In this document: in pieces, positions 17,521-26,329 of the stretch
How the letters are laid out: every line of letters starts with the position of its first letter
Position numbering within the stretch: position 1 is the first letter of the stretch
Origin: Candidatus Bathyarchaeota archaeon
GTDB taxonomy: Archaea > Thermoproteota > Bathyarchaeia > TCS64
Direction of reading: 5' to 3'
DNA length: 64,000 nt
Assembly: GCA_026014875.1 (NCBI GenBank)
Contig: JAOZHO010000037.1
Location: 186,001 to 250,000, forward strand
Notes under the pieces: generated by a model
Seen by the model: the letters and a program-made list of their open reading frames with translations, nothing else
The model's database searches: none
What the model was told of the DNA's origin: nothing
Position numbers and translations under genes: made by a program

Positions 17521-18549
17521 CTAGGGCCTCCCTACCATCCAGTCGCTGAGGCTCCTCTGCTTTTTGGAGCGCTCGATCCTCTCGACCACCGACTCCACCC
17601 GCTCCCTTGAGAAGCCTCGTTCGTCACAAAGGAAGCCGATAAGCCCTTCCCCGTCGAGCTCCCCGGGGGCGACGGTGTAATCGGCCGTGACCTCGGGCTC
17701 CAGGAAGAGCCGCCGAATCTCGGGGTACTCCGAGGGGAGCCGGGAGGCCACTTTCTCGGGCATATCCTCGAGGCGCCCATGCGTCCTCACCAACTTGAGG
17801 GCGGTTTTGGGCCCGACGCCCTTGATCCCGTCGTTGAAGTCGGTGCCCATGAGGATCCCGAGGTCCACCAGCTGCTCCCGGGTGATCCCGTGGTGCCCCA
17901 GAAAGGCCTCGAGGTCGATCAACTCGGGCTCCAGCCTCCTGGCCCTGCCCTTGCTGGGGAGCCACTCCTGGCCCTGGATGGTGAGGTACCTGACGAGCCT
18001 CGGGGTCCCTAGGAGGAGGGAGTCGTAGTCCCGGCTGCTCGAGGCCCAGACGTCCCCGCGCCGTGCCATGTGGGCGGCCTGGGCTTCCCCTTCGGAGGGG
18101 GCCTGGACCCAGGGGACCCCCAGGAGGTCGAGGAGTCTCTTGGAGTCCTCCACCATCTCCCGGGTGAGGCGCCCGGTCTGCACCGCCTTGGAGTGGGCCT
18201 TCGCGAGGTCCCCCGCCTCTATCGCCTCGGCGTACTCCTCCTCGGCCCGTCTCCTCAGCGCCCTCCGCCTGTCCACCTCGCCCTTTTTCAGCTGGGGCGG
18301 CTTTCCGTCGAAGACGAAGATGAGACCCATCCTGTGGTCTGCGATGAGGCGGGTGGTCCTGAAGACGAGGCCCACGAGGTGGGAGGTGACCCGGCCCCGG
18401 GGGTCGCTGAGGGGGGTGCCGTCCCGGGTCCTGATGAGGGCGAGGAACTGGTGGAGGACATTGAATGCGTCCACCGCCATGGATTTCCCGCTCAGGGCCT
18501 CTAGGCTGGTGACCCGCTTCACGATGATGGGGGTGAGGTTGACTCCCAA
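17521..18549 (-). CDS. fen: flap endonuclease 1
   Basis: 342 aa, archaeal FEN-1. The N-terminus MGVNLTPII keeps the buried Gly2 end, which fixes the TTG start. The metal-binding acidic cluster is spread over VDAFN, VFDGKPP, PSEGEAQAAHMARRG, SSRDYDSLL and GTDFNDGIKGVGPKTAL (the H2TH/helix-two-turn element). A C-terminal PCNA-interacting motif is visible as QRSLSDWM, with Trp-Met at the aromatic pair. It removes 5' flaps and RNA primers. A TATA-like ATTTATTCTG is about 35 bases upstream. It directly precedes lig. Confidence 0.95.
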   Translation of the reverse strand: MGVNLTPIIVKRVTSLEALSGKSMAVDAFNVLHQFLALIRTRDGTPLSDPRGRVTSHLVGLVFRTTRLIADHRMGLIFVFDGKPPQLKKGEVDRRRALRRRAEEEYAEAIEAGDLAKAHSKAVQTGRLTREMVEDSKRLLDLLGVPWVQAPSEGEAQAAHMARRGDVWASSSRDYDSLLLGTPRLVRYLTIQGQEWLPSKGRARRLEPELIDLEAFLGHHGITREQLVDLGILMGTDFNDGIKGVGPKTALKLVRTHGRLEDMPEKVASRLPSEYPEIRRLFLEPEVTADYTVAPGELDGEGLIGFLCDERGFSRERVESVVERIERSKKQRSLSDWMVGRP

Positions 18550-18622
18550 CTGGACCGATCACGGTTCTCTCGGTACAGAATAAATCGATTTGCATCCAGC
18601 GAGCGCGAAAAAAAGGGGGGGG

Positions 18623-19918
18623 TTACTGTATCTCCACGGCCTGGAACCGGGCCACCCTGTGGTTCCCGTGGCCGAAGGACATGTTGTTCACGATGGTCCT
18701 GTCCCAGGCGGCGAGGCGGATGATGTAGCAGCAAGGGATGAGCTTGGGCTCCTTCCATGGCTCCCAGTCGATGTATCCCGTTTCCCCCTTCACAGCGGGG
18801 TTGCCGCCGTAGGTTTTGCTGTAGATGGGTATCGTGAGGCTGTTAGCGCCCATCGCGACGATGTCGAAGTAGGCAAAGTTCTCGTCGTGGACCTCGTAGG
18901 TGATCCTCAGCTTCCCCTGCTCTTTTGTGATGCCCTCGCAGAATATCTCTTCGAGGTCCCCGTCGGGCTGAAGTATCATCAGGTTCTGGAGGTCGATCGT
19001 GGGGCGGGTGTTGTCAATCATCACCGTGACGGCATCGCTAAAAAAATCGGAGCCCCCGGAGCGGACGGTGAGTCGTAGGTGGTGGGTTCCCTCCATCCCG
19101 GCAGTGTTCCAATGGGTCAGGAACTGGGGATCGCACATCTCGGACACCGTGTACCACCCGTTTGCGTCGGGGCTCATGGTGCCCAGGTTGAGGCAGGGCT
19201 CCTTGTTCTTGATGTTCGCCGAGATAGGGTTCCAGGAGCTGAGGTCCGTGGAGTGCTCCACCCTGTACTTTTCGGGGCTTGAGACGCGTAATCGCCCGTT
19301 TATGATGACCCTGCCGCCGAAAGGGTGGTGCCCCCTGCCCATGGAGTAGTCGTCCGGGGGTGTCGATGTGCCGTCGTAGCTGGGGCCGTCGGCGTATCCC
19401 AGGGTGTCGATCTGTTCGACGGGGATCCGGCCCACCTTGGTGATCTCGGGCATGTCGGGGCACAGTTCACGGCAGATGAGCCTGCACCGGTAGAAGGAGA
19501 ACCAGCGGCAGAGCTGCCTGCAGAAGGGCTTGAGCTTGTACTCCTCCACGAGGCTCCGCCACCTTTCGATGTCCTGGCGGTCGTAGGCTCCGATGAACTC
19601 CCTGAAGACTTTGGGGTCCTCGGTGATCCTGAGGGTGACCTGGGCGAACTCCATCATCTCTTCGATGGTGTCCTTAACTGCGATGTCTTCGGGGCAGAAG
19701 CGCCTGCAGATGAAAACGGAGACTTTGGTGCAGTACCAGCGGCACACCCAGCGGCAGATGGGGATCAGCTTCAGTCTGGCGAGGACGGCCTGGTAGGTCT
19801 TGGCGTCCCGCTCCTCAACCGCCTGGGCGACGGCTTTGAAGTCCTCGGGGTTCTCTAGGAGCACCTCGATGGCGTGCCTGAACTCCCGTAGCTTATCGAT
19901 GTCTAACTTCATTTTCAT
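18623..19918 (-). CDS. Cys-rich two-repeat protein with beta-sandwich C-terminal half, unknown function
   Basis: 431 aa, not recognised. The first about 165 residues are a duplication: each unit is a helical stretch followed by a Cys/Arg/Trp knot (CRWVCRWYCTKVSVFICRRFCP and, 75 residues later, CRQLCRWFSFYRCRLICRELCP). Each knot has five or six cysteines and ends in CP. The rest is beta-rich with Ig-like pieces (YRVEHSTDLSSW, VTVMIDNTRPTIDL). There is no signal peptide and no membrane helix, so the cysteines probably bind metal or form disulfides after non-classical export. GGAGG five bases before ATG supports the start. It stands alone between fen-lig and the DUF401-like permease. Confidence 0.75.
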   Translation of the reverse strand: MKMKLDIDKLREFRHAIEVLLENPEDFKAVAQAVEERDAKTYQAVLARLKLIPICRWVCRWYCTKVSVFICRRFCPEDIAVKDTIEEMMEFAQVTLRITEDPKVFREFIGAYDRQDIERWRSLVEEYKLKPFCRQLCRWFSFYRCRLICRELCPDMPEITKVGRIPVEQIDTLGYADGPSYDGTSTPPDDYSMGRGHHPFGGRVIINGRLRVSSPEKYRVEHSTDLSSWNPISANIKNKEPCLNLGTMSPDANGWYTVSEMCDPQFLTHWNTAGMEGTHHLRLTVRSGGSDFFSDAVTVMIDNTRPTIDLQNLMILQPDGDLEEIFCEGITKEQGKLRITYEVHDENFAYFDIVAMGANSLTIPIYSKTYGGNPAVKGETGYIDWEPWKEPKLIPCCYIIRLAAWDRTIVNNMSFGHGNHRVARFQAVEIQ

Positions 19919-20050
19919 TTAGCCTCCGGTAAAAGTCGTACCGAGGCGATCCGTTGTAGCCCGGATATCAGTTTAAAATGAGTGCCACCAGCGAATGGCC
20001 CTCGAATCCACTCGGGTTTTAAAAAAACCAGATTGAGGGTGGATCCCGGG

Positions 20051-21256
20051 CTAAGCGGGGATGCCCCCGTTCATGAAGATATAGTAGGCCATCGCTGAAA
20101 CATAGAGGGCGACAGCCGAGGGCATCAGGTATCGGTAGACCTTGCGCAGCTCCGACTTGTAGTAGCTATTGGTGAGGACCAGGCAGAGGTGCATCGGGGA
20201 GGCGAGGTAACCCGCGATGAGCCCCACGTAGATGATGCCCACGACGTAGACCCCGTAGTCCCCGAGGAGGGGCAGCAGGAGCGGGAGAATCATGCCCAGC
20301 CCCATTGTCGGAGTCCCGGAGATCGACCCCGCGAGCAGGGGGACCACCACCAATATCGCAAACAGGGGAACCCCTAGACCCGTCGCCGCATCGAAGAGGG
20401 CGACCACCGAGCTCGACGAGGCCACCACGAACCTGAAGAAGAACATGGAGACCGCCGCGGCGGCGAGGTCCCACTTTACACCTGCTTTGGTGATCTCAAC
20501 GGCTTCCCTCGACTGAACGCCTTTCAGGAGGAAGACCAGGGCGACGGCGGGCACCAGGGCGAGGCAAACGGGGACACCCACAAGGGTCAGTATAATAGCC
20601 GTGGCGATGGGGGTGAGGCCTCGGGCAACGCTCCCCAATCCACCCCCGCTCCCCCTTCCCACCCCCCCGTCCCTGATGAAAGTCCCCCCGACTATGAAGC
20701 CTATCGCGAGGACCACGGCGAGGAGGGGGAGCTGGGCCCTGAGGTACTCGGTGAGAGTAAAGCCCGCCAGGCTAGCCGCTAAGATAAGGGCAGGGGAGAG
20801 GGGGGAGGCCCAGTACCAGAGGTGGCGGAACCAGACGTTGATGTAGGTCTTCTGCTCGGGGCTGAGGCCCAGCCTGTCCGCCTCGGGCTCGTTGAAAGGC
20901 GCCGACATCAAGGCTCCCCCCGGCACCGTGAAGAGCCCAAACATCGCCGGGATGGCCGCCAGTAACACCCGGGCAGGGAGTATCCCCCTGAGCCCCTCAA
21001 TGAGCTCCGTCATCATGCCCGTCTCCTTGAGACTGTACCCCAGCACCGAGATCAGCACCACGGCCACGGTGAGGTTGATGGTGTCAAAGTCGGTCAGAGT
21101 CTTCTGGCTCGCCTCGACGAGGACCCCGACGGGGTCAGAGGAGGTCAGGGCGATGATGAGGGCCCCCGTCAGGATGGACAGAGAGAAATCTACGTTCCTG
21201 AGGCGGAGGGTGACGATCACCGCGAACGCGGCGAGGACGCCGAGGATATCTAACAT
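20051..21256 (-). CDS. DUF401-type integral membrane permease
   Basis: 401 aa with about 11 helices. It resembles the DUF401 family within the ion-transporter-like (gluconate/citrate permease) group, with SVLGYSLKETGMMTELIEGL, FTVPGGALMSAPFNEPEAD and a second-half GSISGTPTMGLGMILPLLLP. These read as paired re-entrant substrate loops. The substrate is unknown. The ATG follows a short leader, and a TATA-like GGTATAAATGTC (about 21291-21302 on the plus strand) may be read on this strand too. It is flanked by unrelated secreted proteins. Confidence 0.8.
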   Translation of the reverse strand: MLDILGVLAAFAVIVTLRLRNVDFSLSILTGALIIALTSSDPVGVLVEASQKTLTDFDTINLTVAVVLISVLGYSLKETGMMTELIEGLRGILPARVLLAAIPAMFGLFTVPGGALMSAPFNEPEADRLGLSPEQKTYINVWFRHLWYWASPLSPALILAASLAGFTLTEYLRAQLPLLAVVLAIGFIVGGTFIRDGGVGRGSGGGLGSVARGLTPIATAIILTLVGVPVCLALVPAVALVFLLKGVQSREAVEITKAGVKWDLAAAAVSMFFFRFVVASSSSVVALFDAATGLGVPLFAILVVVPLLAGSISGTPTMGLGMILPLLLPLLGDYGVYVVGIIYVGLIAGYLASPMHLCLVLTNSYYKSELRKVYRYLMPSAVALYVSAMAYYIFMNGGIPA

Positions 21257-21343
21257 GCAGGGGACCCGTGATTTTCTTCACTAGGAGACATCGGTATAAA
21301 TGTCTTTCAAGAAGGAAAAAAAAGAAAGCATCCGGCTGCTGCG

Positions 21344-22570
21344 TCACTCGTTCTCCTGCGAGTTATTGGAGTGCCCTATCTTCAAGCCACCGTTGCTTTT
21401 GCCGTTACCCTTCCCCTTGTTGCCCTTGTCGGGTTTAGCGTTGGAGCCCCTGCCCTTCGGGTCCTCGCCTGTTTCCGGCTCTGGGTCGCTCGGGGTGGGA
21501 TCGACGCCCTCAGGTCCTCCCTTTTCCTCGTGGTGTGAAATTCTTGCCCAAACCTTGTAGGCTTTCTTCATGTACTTGGCGGTGTCCGTGTCGCCTTCTC
21601 CCAATATCTCGAAGATATCGTCGGAGCACTCCTGGAGACCTTCGAATCCGCTCAAGACGGCGCTCAGGTCGCCGCCCTCCAGCAGGTCTTTGAGTTCCCG
21701 GTTCTTCAGGTGGGCGTCCTCTAGCGCCTTCAGGAGGGCGTCAAAGTCCTCCGGCTCAAAGGAGAGGGGATCGATGAGGGAAAGGATCTCTTCCTCCAAG
21801 CGCTCTAGGCGCCACTCCGAGTTCGCGAGGAAACCAGCGGTCTTCATGGACATCAAGTCCTCGTTCAGGGTCTGCATCAATGTCATGGCGCCATCGAGGA
21901 CCGCGAACGCCGACTCGAGATCCTCCTCGGCTCCCTCGGCATCGCCCTGCGCCAGGAGTTCCTCGGCTTGGACGAGGAGGGCTTCGGCCATGTTCAAGAG
22001 ACCATCAACCTGTGACACATCGACTCCGGCCTCGGCCAGATCTCGAGCCGTATCGTTAACGTCGTTGAGATACGCGTACCCCCTATTCAGGGAGTCCCAG
22101 AGCTCCTGAGCATCCGAGGAATTTTCCTCCAGAATGCTTTCTAGAACCCCGTAGTTAGAGTCCAAGGCCATCTGGAGAACCTCCCCGTAGAGTTGGAGCG
22201 CCTCGGTGGCCTTCTCAGAGACCTCCGGGTACATCCCACTTTCCATGAGGAAGAGGGCCTCCGCCGCTGCTTCCTCGGCCAGGGAGAAGGTCACATATGC
22301 CGCGTTGGGTATCACTGCGCCGTCGAGGGCGAGTTGTTCGAGGATCGCCTCGACTTGGGAGCGGCTCGCATTGAGGAGGGAGAGGAGCTCCTCGGCGAGC
22401 TCGATTCCAGGGTCATCCACTGTATCGGCGAAGGCCGCGGGGCTGTATGAAAACGAAACGAACAGGATTAAAACTAGGATTGAAAAGTAAAATCTCGCAT
22501 CGAGGCAGAGATTTTTCCTAATCGTCAGAGAACGCAGCTCCGAGGGAACTGAATCTACCCATGAACTCAC
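21344..22570 (-). CDS. secreted helical (coiled-coil) protein of unknown function
   Basis: Up to 408 aa. After about 30 polar residues a hydrophobic signal segment (FYFSILVLILFVSFSYSP) ends at AFADT. The mature part is acidic and almost entirely helical, with repeated AEELL/AEEAL units. The C-terminal 60 residues are Gly/Lys/Asn/Pro-rich and probably a disordered tail. The only canonical start that includes the signal is GTG 22570, which overlaps the 72-aa ORF upstream. It is third in a same-strand cluster starting with the membrane wHTH protein and shares its helical AEEA-type composition, so the two may interact outside the cell. Confidence 0.65.
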   Translation of the reverse strand: MSSWVDSVPSELRSLTIRKNLCLDARFYFSILVLILFVSFSYSPAAFADTVDDPGIELAEELLSLLNASRSQVEAILEQLALDGAVIPNAAYVTFSLAEEAAAEALFLMESGMYPEVSEKATEALQLYGEVLQMALDSNYGVLESILEENSSDAQELWDSLNRGYAYLNDVNDTARDLAEAGVDVSQVDGLLNMAEALLVQAEELLAQGDAEGAEEDLESAFAVLDGAMTLMQTLNEDLMSMKTAGFLANSEWRLERLEEEILSLIDPLSFEPEDFDALLKALEDAHLKNRELKDLLEGGDLSAVLSGFEGLQECSDDIFEILGEGDTDTAKYMKKAYKVWARISHHEEKGGPEGVDPTPSDPEPETGEDPKGRGSNAKPDKGNKGKGNGKSNGGLKIGHSNNSQENE

Positions 22571-22736
22571 TTATGTCCGTCATCTTCCTGATGGCCGCGT
22601 CCTCGACATCCCGAGGACCCAGCAGGAAGGTCAGGAAGGCATCCATGAAGGACTCTTCAAGGCCGGAGACTTTGTGTGTTCGGGGCACAGAGAGGGTCTT
22701 TATCGCCAAGTTACTCACCATCCATAGCTGACCCAT
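22518..22736 (-). CDS. possible small protein between membrane wHTH gene and secreted helical gene
   Basis: 72 aa ORF that overlaps the end of the upstream gene by 26 bases and the start of the downstream gene by 53. The latter two-thirds (ESFMDAFLTFLLGPRDVEDAAIRKM onward) has the G/C-ending codons typical of genes here; the first third does not. No family is recognised. It may be a real coupled gene, possibly starting at the internal ATG (MDAFLTFL), or a chance frame. The double overlap argues both ways. Confidence 0.35.
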   Translation of the reverse strand: MGQLWMVSNLAIKTLSVPRTHKVSGLEESFMDAFLTFLLGPRDVEDAAIRKMTDISEFMGRFSSLGAAFSDD

Positions 22737-24084
22737 GGGTTTGATAATAAGAACCAGCCGGAACCATCTGGAACGATGGTCCCAGGAGCTCCGGGTCCAG
22801 GTACCTGGAGCTTATCCGGACGAAGGTCTCCCGCCCCACCTTCTTGGTCTCGAAGACCCCCTCCCCCTCCAGGCGGCGGATCATCCTCCAGCAGCTCGAC
22901 TTGGGGAGGCCGAGGTGGGACCTGAGCTCGGAGGCGAAGATGCCGCCCCCGTTCTCGGCGACCAGGGTGAGGGCCTCCTTGTCGTCCATCCTCAGGTACG
23001 GGTGTTCATCGAGGATCATGTTGATATCTATGTTTGGAGCCGAGGGCTCTACCGTGACCGCAATGGGTGCGCTCTTCCTCCTCCTCAGGAGATAGGCGGC
23101 GATCAACGGGGCTGTCGCCACGGAACCTAACAGTGGAACGACGGGGATGCCCGTGTACCAGGGGGCGGTGGTGGAGAGCTGGGCGATGATGGACGCCTGC
23201 TCCGCCCGACTTCTCGCCTCCAAGAAGCCCCCCTCATCATACAGGTTATGAGCGGCCTGAAGGGTCTCCCTCGCCTGGTCGAGGGACGAGGTTCTCCCGT
23301 CGTACTCGGCGGTGGATATGGAGGCAGCCGCGGCTTCTAGGGCCGCCATGGCGTCCCGGGAGGCGATCCGGGTCTCATCGATCCAGGCCTTGACATCCCC
23401 CGAGTACTCCTCAGCCAGGACGTAGCGCCCCTCATGAATGGCCTCCTCCGCCTCCTGTAGGAGGGTGTCGGCTTCCTCGACCTCGAAGCCCTCATCACGG
23501 AAATCCTCTACGGCGTCCTCCGCCTCTTTCTGGACCACGAGGGCGTGATCCTTGGTCCCCACGACGCCCTGGAGATAAGATACGGTGACCTCGCCCATGG
23601 GCATGGTGAGGCTCGTCCTGTCGTCGACGGTCCTGATTCGCAGCGGGGAGGGGCTGAGGCTGATGACAGTGGCGTCCCGAGGAAGCTGAACGTTGACGCT
23701 CATCGGGGTCAGGAGGCTGAGGCTCCAGAGGGCCCCCTGCTTGTCCGTGAGATCCGACGTGGAGTAGTCGATTTCCACCATGTCGGATCCAAGGGTGTAG
23801 ACGACCAGATGGCCCAGATGGACACTGTATTCAAGGAGGAGACCTTCTCCGTCCCTCACGATGAGGCTGCCAAAGGTCCACCCGAAAAGGGAGACGTTAA
23901 CCAGGGGGAGTGAAGGGTCCACCGCGACGCTGTAGTCCACGTCGACTACGCCATCGAAATATAATTTGAGGCTCAGAGCCTCGGGGGAGGAGGGTTCCTC
24001 GGCGCCGACGGGGAGAGCACTGGCTAGCATAACTATGATTAGCACTAGGCTGCAGTGAGGCCTTCCTAGCTGGATCTGGTTCAC
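22711..24084 (-). CDS. membrane-spanning one-component regulator with cytoplasmic winged HTH
   Basis: 457 aa. Order: signal peptide (to ALPVGAEE), about 190-residue beta-rich ectodomain, a helical AEEA-rich stretch (about 190-300), one membrane helix (WYTGIPVVPLLGSVATAPL), a basic RRRK stop-transfer, then a cytoplasmic winged helix (EALTLVAENGGGIFASELRSHLGLPKSSCWRMIRRL). This layout is known in archaea as an extracellular-sensing transcription factor without a kinase. It is first in a cluster with the 72-aa ORF and the secreted helical protein, which could be its ligand or target. The nature of the signal is unknown. Confidence 0.78.
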   Translation of the reverse strand: MNQIQLGRPHCSLVLIIVMLASALPVGAEEPSSPEALSLKLYFDGVVDVDYSVAVDPSLPLVNVSLFGWTFGSLIVRDGEGLLLEYSVHLGHLVVYTLGSDMVEIDYSTSDLTDKQGALWSLSLLTPMSVNVQLPRDATVISLSPSPLRIRTVDDRTSLTMPMGEVTVSYLQGVVGTKDHALVVQKEAEDAVEDFRDEGFEVEEADTLLQEAEEAIHEGRYVLAEEYSGDVKAWIDETRIASRDAMAALEAAAASISTAEYDGRTSSLDQARETLQAAHNLYDEGGFLEARSRAEQASIIAQLSTTAPWYTGIPVVPLLGSVATAPLIAAYLLRRRKSAPIAVTVEPSAPNIDINMILDEHPYLRMDDKEALTLVAENGGGIFASELRSHLGLPKSSCWRMIRRLEGEGVFETKKVGRETFVRISSRYLDPELLGPSFQMVPAGSYYQTHGSAMDGE

Positions 24085-24237
24085 CCTCTCCCCCGGGAGT
24101 TTCCGGGTTCGCTAAAGAACATTATGAACAGCTCTTACTGCCCGGAGAAACCGTGCTCTCCCATGGAACAAGGGTAGGGTTTAGAGCCTTTGAGCCTCCC
24201 AAGGGTCGCCGGAGAGGGCTAACTCAAATTATTTCTA

Positions 24238-25467
24238 GTGGATGAGAGGATAGGAGCCGTATCTGAGGTTTCACACGGGGCTGAGGGCGTGCTCGAGAAA
24301 AAATGGAGTTACAGCCACACGGTCCTCACCCTCTGCTGGTTCGGGTGGATCGCGATCTACCTCTGCCGCTCCGTCCTGGCCCCGATCCTCCCCGTGGTCT
24401 CGGGGGAGCTGGGGCTCTCCCACGCCCAGGCCGGGATGCTGGAGACCGCCTATCTCTTGGGCTACATAGTGATCAAGATGCCGGCGGGGGTCCTCGGCAA
24501 TAGGATCGGCATCAAGAGGACCCTCACCTTGGGAATGGTGGGCTACGCGCTCGCAACGGCCCTCAACTTCTTCGCGACGGGCTTCCTCCACCTCTTCGTC
24601 CTCCGGTTCCTGGTGGGCCTCTTCCAGGGGGTCCACCTGCCCCTGGCGAACACCCTCCTCTCCGAGAGGTTTGGGGACCGCCAGGGACGGGCCATCGGGT
24701 TCCACGAGTCGGGGCCCAACGTGGGGAACTCCATCGCCTATCCCCTCACCGTCGCGATCGCCTCCTCCTGGGGCTGGAGATACGCCTTCCTCCTCCTCTC
24801 CCTGCCCGCCTTCGTCCTAGCGGGGGTGGTGACACTGATCCTCAAGGACGAGAGACAGGGCTCCATGGTCGTGAACGAGGAGCCCGCTGGTGGAAACCAA
24901 ACCCTCGGAATGTACTTCCGCCTACTGGCCCCCCTCGCCCTAGCCCACGCCGTCTACAACCTCTGCCTCCGGGCTCTCCTCACCTTCGCCCCTTCCTACC
25001 TCGTGGAGTACAGGGGAATGGGGCTCGCCGCGGCGGGGTTCGTCGCGATGCTGATGCCCGCGGCGGGGTTCTTCGCCAAGGTCTCCAGCGGCTTCATCGC
25101 GGAGAGGGTTGGCGGGAGGAACTCGATCAGCGCCGCTATCCTGCTGAGCGGTGTCTTCATATTCACCCTCACGAGGGTCAGCGGCCAGGGACCTACCTCG
25201 GTGAATTTCGTCGCCCTCGGGCTCGCCCTCTACTCGTTCTCCCCCACCATCTACGCCTCGGTCACATCGGGGCTGCCGACGCATCTGAAATCCATGGGCT
25301 TGGGGGCGGTGACCATGACGGGGAATATCTTCGGGGCCTTCTCGGCCTCGCTGATAGGTTATCTCATCGATACCCTGGGTTACCAGACGGCTCTGACCAT
25401 GATCTCAGGGACGGTCATAGCTGCGACAGCATTGATCTATGCTGTGATGCGGGAGAGTCCCGGATAA
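24238..25467 (+). CDS. MFS transporter
   Basis: 409 aa with 12 helices and an N-terminal cytosolic tail of about 30 residues. Motifs are GVLGNRIGIKRTL after helix 2 and GFIAERVGGRNS in the second half. FHESGPNVGNSIAYP in helix 5 is typical of the organophosphate/organic-acid MFS branch. The start is GTG. It is not closely similar to the MFS protein at 2.5 kb. The substrate is unknown. It is convergent with the thioredoxin gene, with T-rich DNA between them on the minus strand (CCCTTTTTTCTCTC) that probably ends trx transcription. Confidence 0.85.
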   Translation: MDERIGAVSEVSHGAEGVLEKKWSYSHTVLTLCWFGWIAIYLCRSVLAPILPVVSGELGLSHAQAGMLETAYLLGYIVIKMPAGVLGNRIGIKRTLTLGMVGYALATALNFFATGFLHLFVLRFLVGLFQGVHLPLANTLLSERFGDRQGRAIGFHESGPNVGNSIAYPLTVAIASSWGWRYAFLLLSLPAFVLAGVVTLILKDERQGSMVVNEEPAGGNQTLGMYFRLLAPLALAHAVYNLCLRALLTFAPSYLVEYRGMGLAAAGFVAMLMPAAGFFAKVSSGFIAERVGGRNSISAAILLSGVFIFTLTRVSGQGPTSVNFVALGLALYSFSPTIYASVTSGLPTHLKSMGLGAVTMTGNIFGAFSASLIGYLIDTLGYQTALTMISGTVIAATALIYAVMRESPG

Positions 25468-25518
25468 ACCTGAGAAAACAAGAGAGAAAAAAGGGCTATA
25501 CGCCGAGTCTCGGCGTCC

Positions 25519-25833
25519 CTAGGCCGTGAACTTGTCGATGCGTTCCTCGAGGGCCGACTTTGGGTATGCGCCTATGGTCTTGTCCACGAGCTTCCCGTCC
25601 TTGAAGTAGAGGAGGGTGGGTATGCTCATTATGCCGTACTTCGTGGGTGTGCTCCTGTTCTGGTCGACGTCGAGCTTCCCGAAGGCGACCTCCCCCTTTT
25701 CCTGGGAGAGTTCCTCGATGACGGGGCTCAGCATTCTGCAGGGTCCGCACCAGGCCGCCCAGCAGTCGATGACTGCGTGCTTGTTGTCGGCGACGAAACT
25801 TTCGAAGGTCTCGTCGTTAACTTCCGTAACCAT
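25519..25833 (-). CDS. trxA: thioredoxin
   Basis: 104 aa, a canonical single-domain thioredoxin with WCGPC in AAWCGPCRMLSPVIEEL and the cis-Pro loop SIPTLLYFKDG. It is a cytosolic dithiol reductant. The ATG lies about 30 bases from a TATA-like CTTTATATTTC that also reads on the opposite strand for the divergent HTH gene, so the two genes share a compact bidirectional promoter containing a palindrome. A redox role for the neighbouring regulator is possible. Confidence 0.93.
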   Translation of the reverse strand: MVTEVNDETFESFVADNKHAVIDCWAAWCGPCRMLSPVIEELSQEKGEVAFGKLDVDQNRSTPTKYGIMSIPTLLYFKDGKLVDKTIGAYPKSALEERIDKFTA

Positions 25834-25861
25834 TTAGATCGGGGATGTGGTCCGTTCGGGC

Positions 25862-25905
25862 GAAATATAAAGGTATTTAAAGGTGTTCAACATCATTGAA
25901 CATGT
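25862..25905. promoter_or_regulatory. bidirectional promoter with palindromic operator
   Basis: AAATATAAAGG and TATTTAAAGG are two TATA-like boxes, at about 25863-25873 and 25874-25883. Immediately downstream is a perfect inverted repeat with 7-bp arms, TGTTCAA-N5-TTGAACA (25884-25902). It sits between TATA and the regulator ATG at 25907, the position expected of a repressor site. The adjacent HTH protein is the obvious candidate ligand. Confidence 0.7.
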
Positions 25906-25906
25906 A

Positions 25907-26329
25907 ATGTCTCTGAAAGACCTCCAGTCCCTCATCACCACCCCCGACATGAGCGCCAACCAGATCATGAAATGCGCCCTCGGAGTCAGGACAACCGAGA
26001 TCGAGGCATACTGCACCATCGTCACCGGCGGAGCCTCCACGGTCCAAGAGGTCGCGGACAGGCTCGGGAAGAGCAGGTCCACGGCCCAGCGTATCCTCCA
26101 GAACCTTGTGGACAAAGGGCTCGCCCGGAGGGAGGAGAAGCTCATCGGCCTCGGGGGATACCAGTACGTCTACCGGCCCGTCTCCCCTGAGACCATGAAA
26201 AAAGCGGTCAGGCAATCCCTGGACAGATGGTATGAGAGGATGATCGGCGAACTGGATGCGCTCCCCGAGAAGATAGAGGAGATGGGGAGGAGCTGCATGG
26301 ACCGCTACGATCAGCAGCGCACTAAATAG
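25907..26329 (+). CDS. TrmB/MarR-like HTH transcriptional regulator
   Basis: 140 aa from ATG 25907; the track's GTG start 25883 falls inside the operator and close to TATA, so it is less likely. The winged helix is TTEIEAYCTIVTGGASTVQEVADRLGKSRSTAQRILQNLVDKGL. A dimerising helical C-terminus carries two cysteines overall (positions near CTIV and SCMD). It is probably an autoregulated repressor acting at the palindrome in front of it and possibly on divergent trxA. The 3' end overlaps the convergent glutamine synthetase by 19 bases. Confidence 0.82.
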   Translation: MSLKDLQSLITTPDMSANQIMKCALGVRTTEIEAYCTIVTGGASTVQEVADRLGKSRSTAQRILQNLVDKGLARREEKLIGLGGYQYVYRPVSPETMKKAVRQSLDRWYERMIGELDALPEKIEEMGRSCMDRYDQQRTK

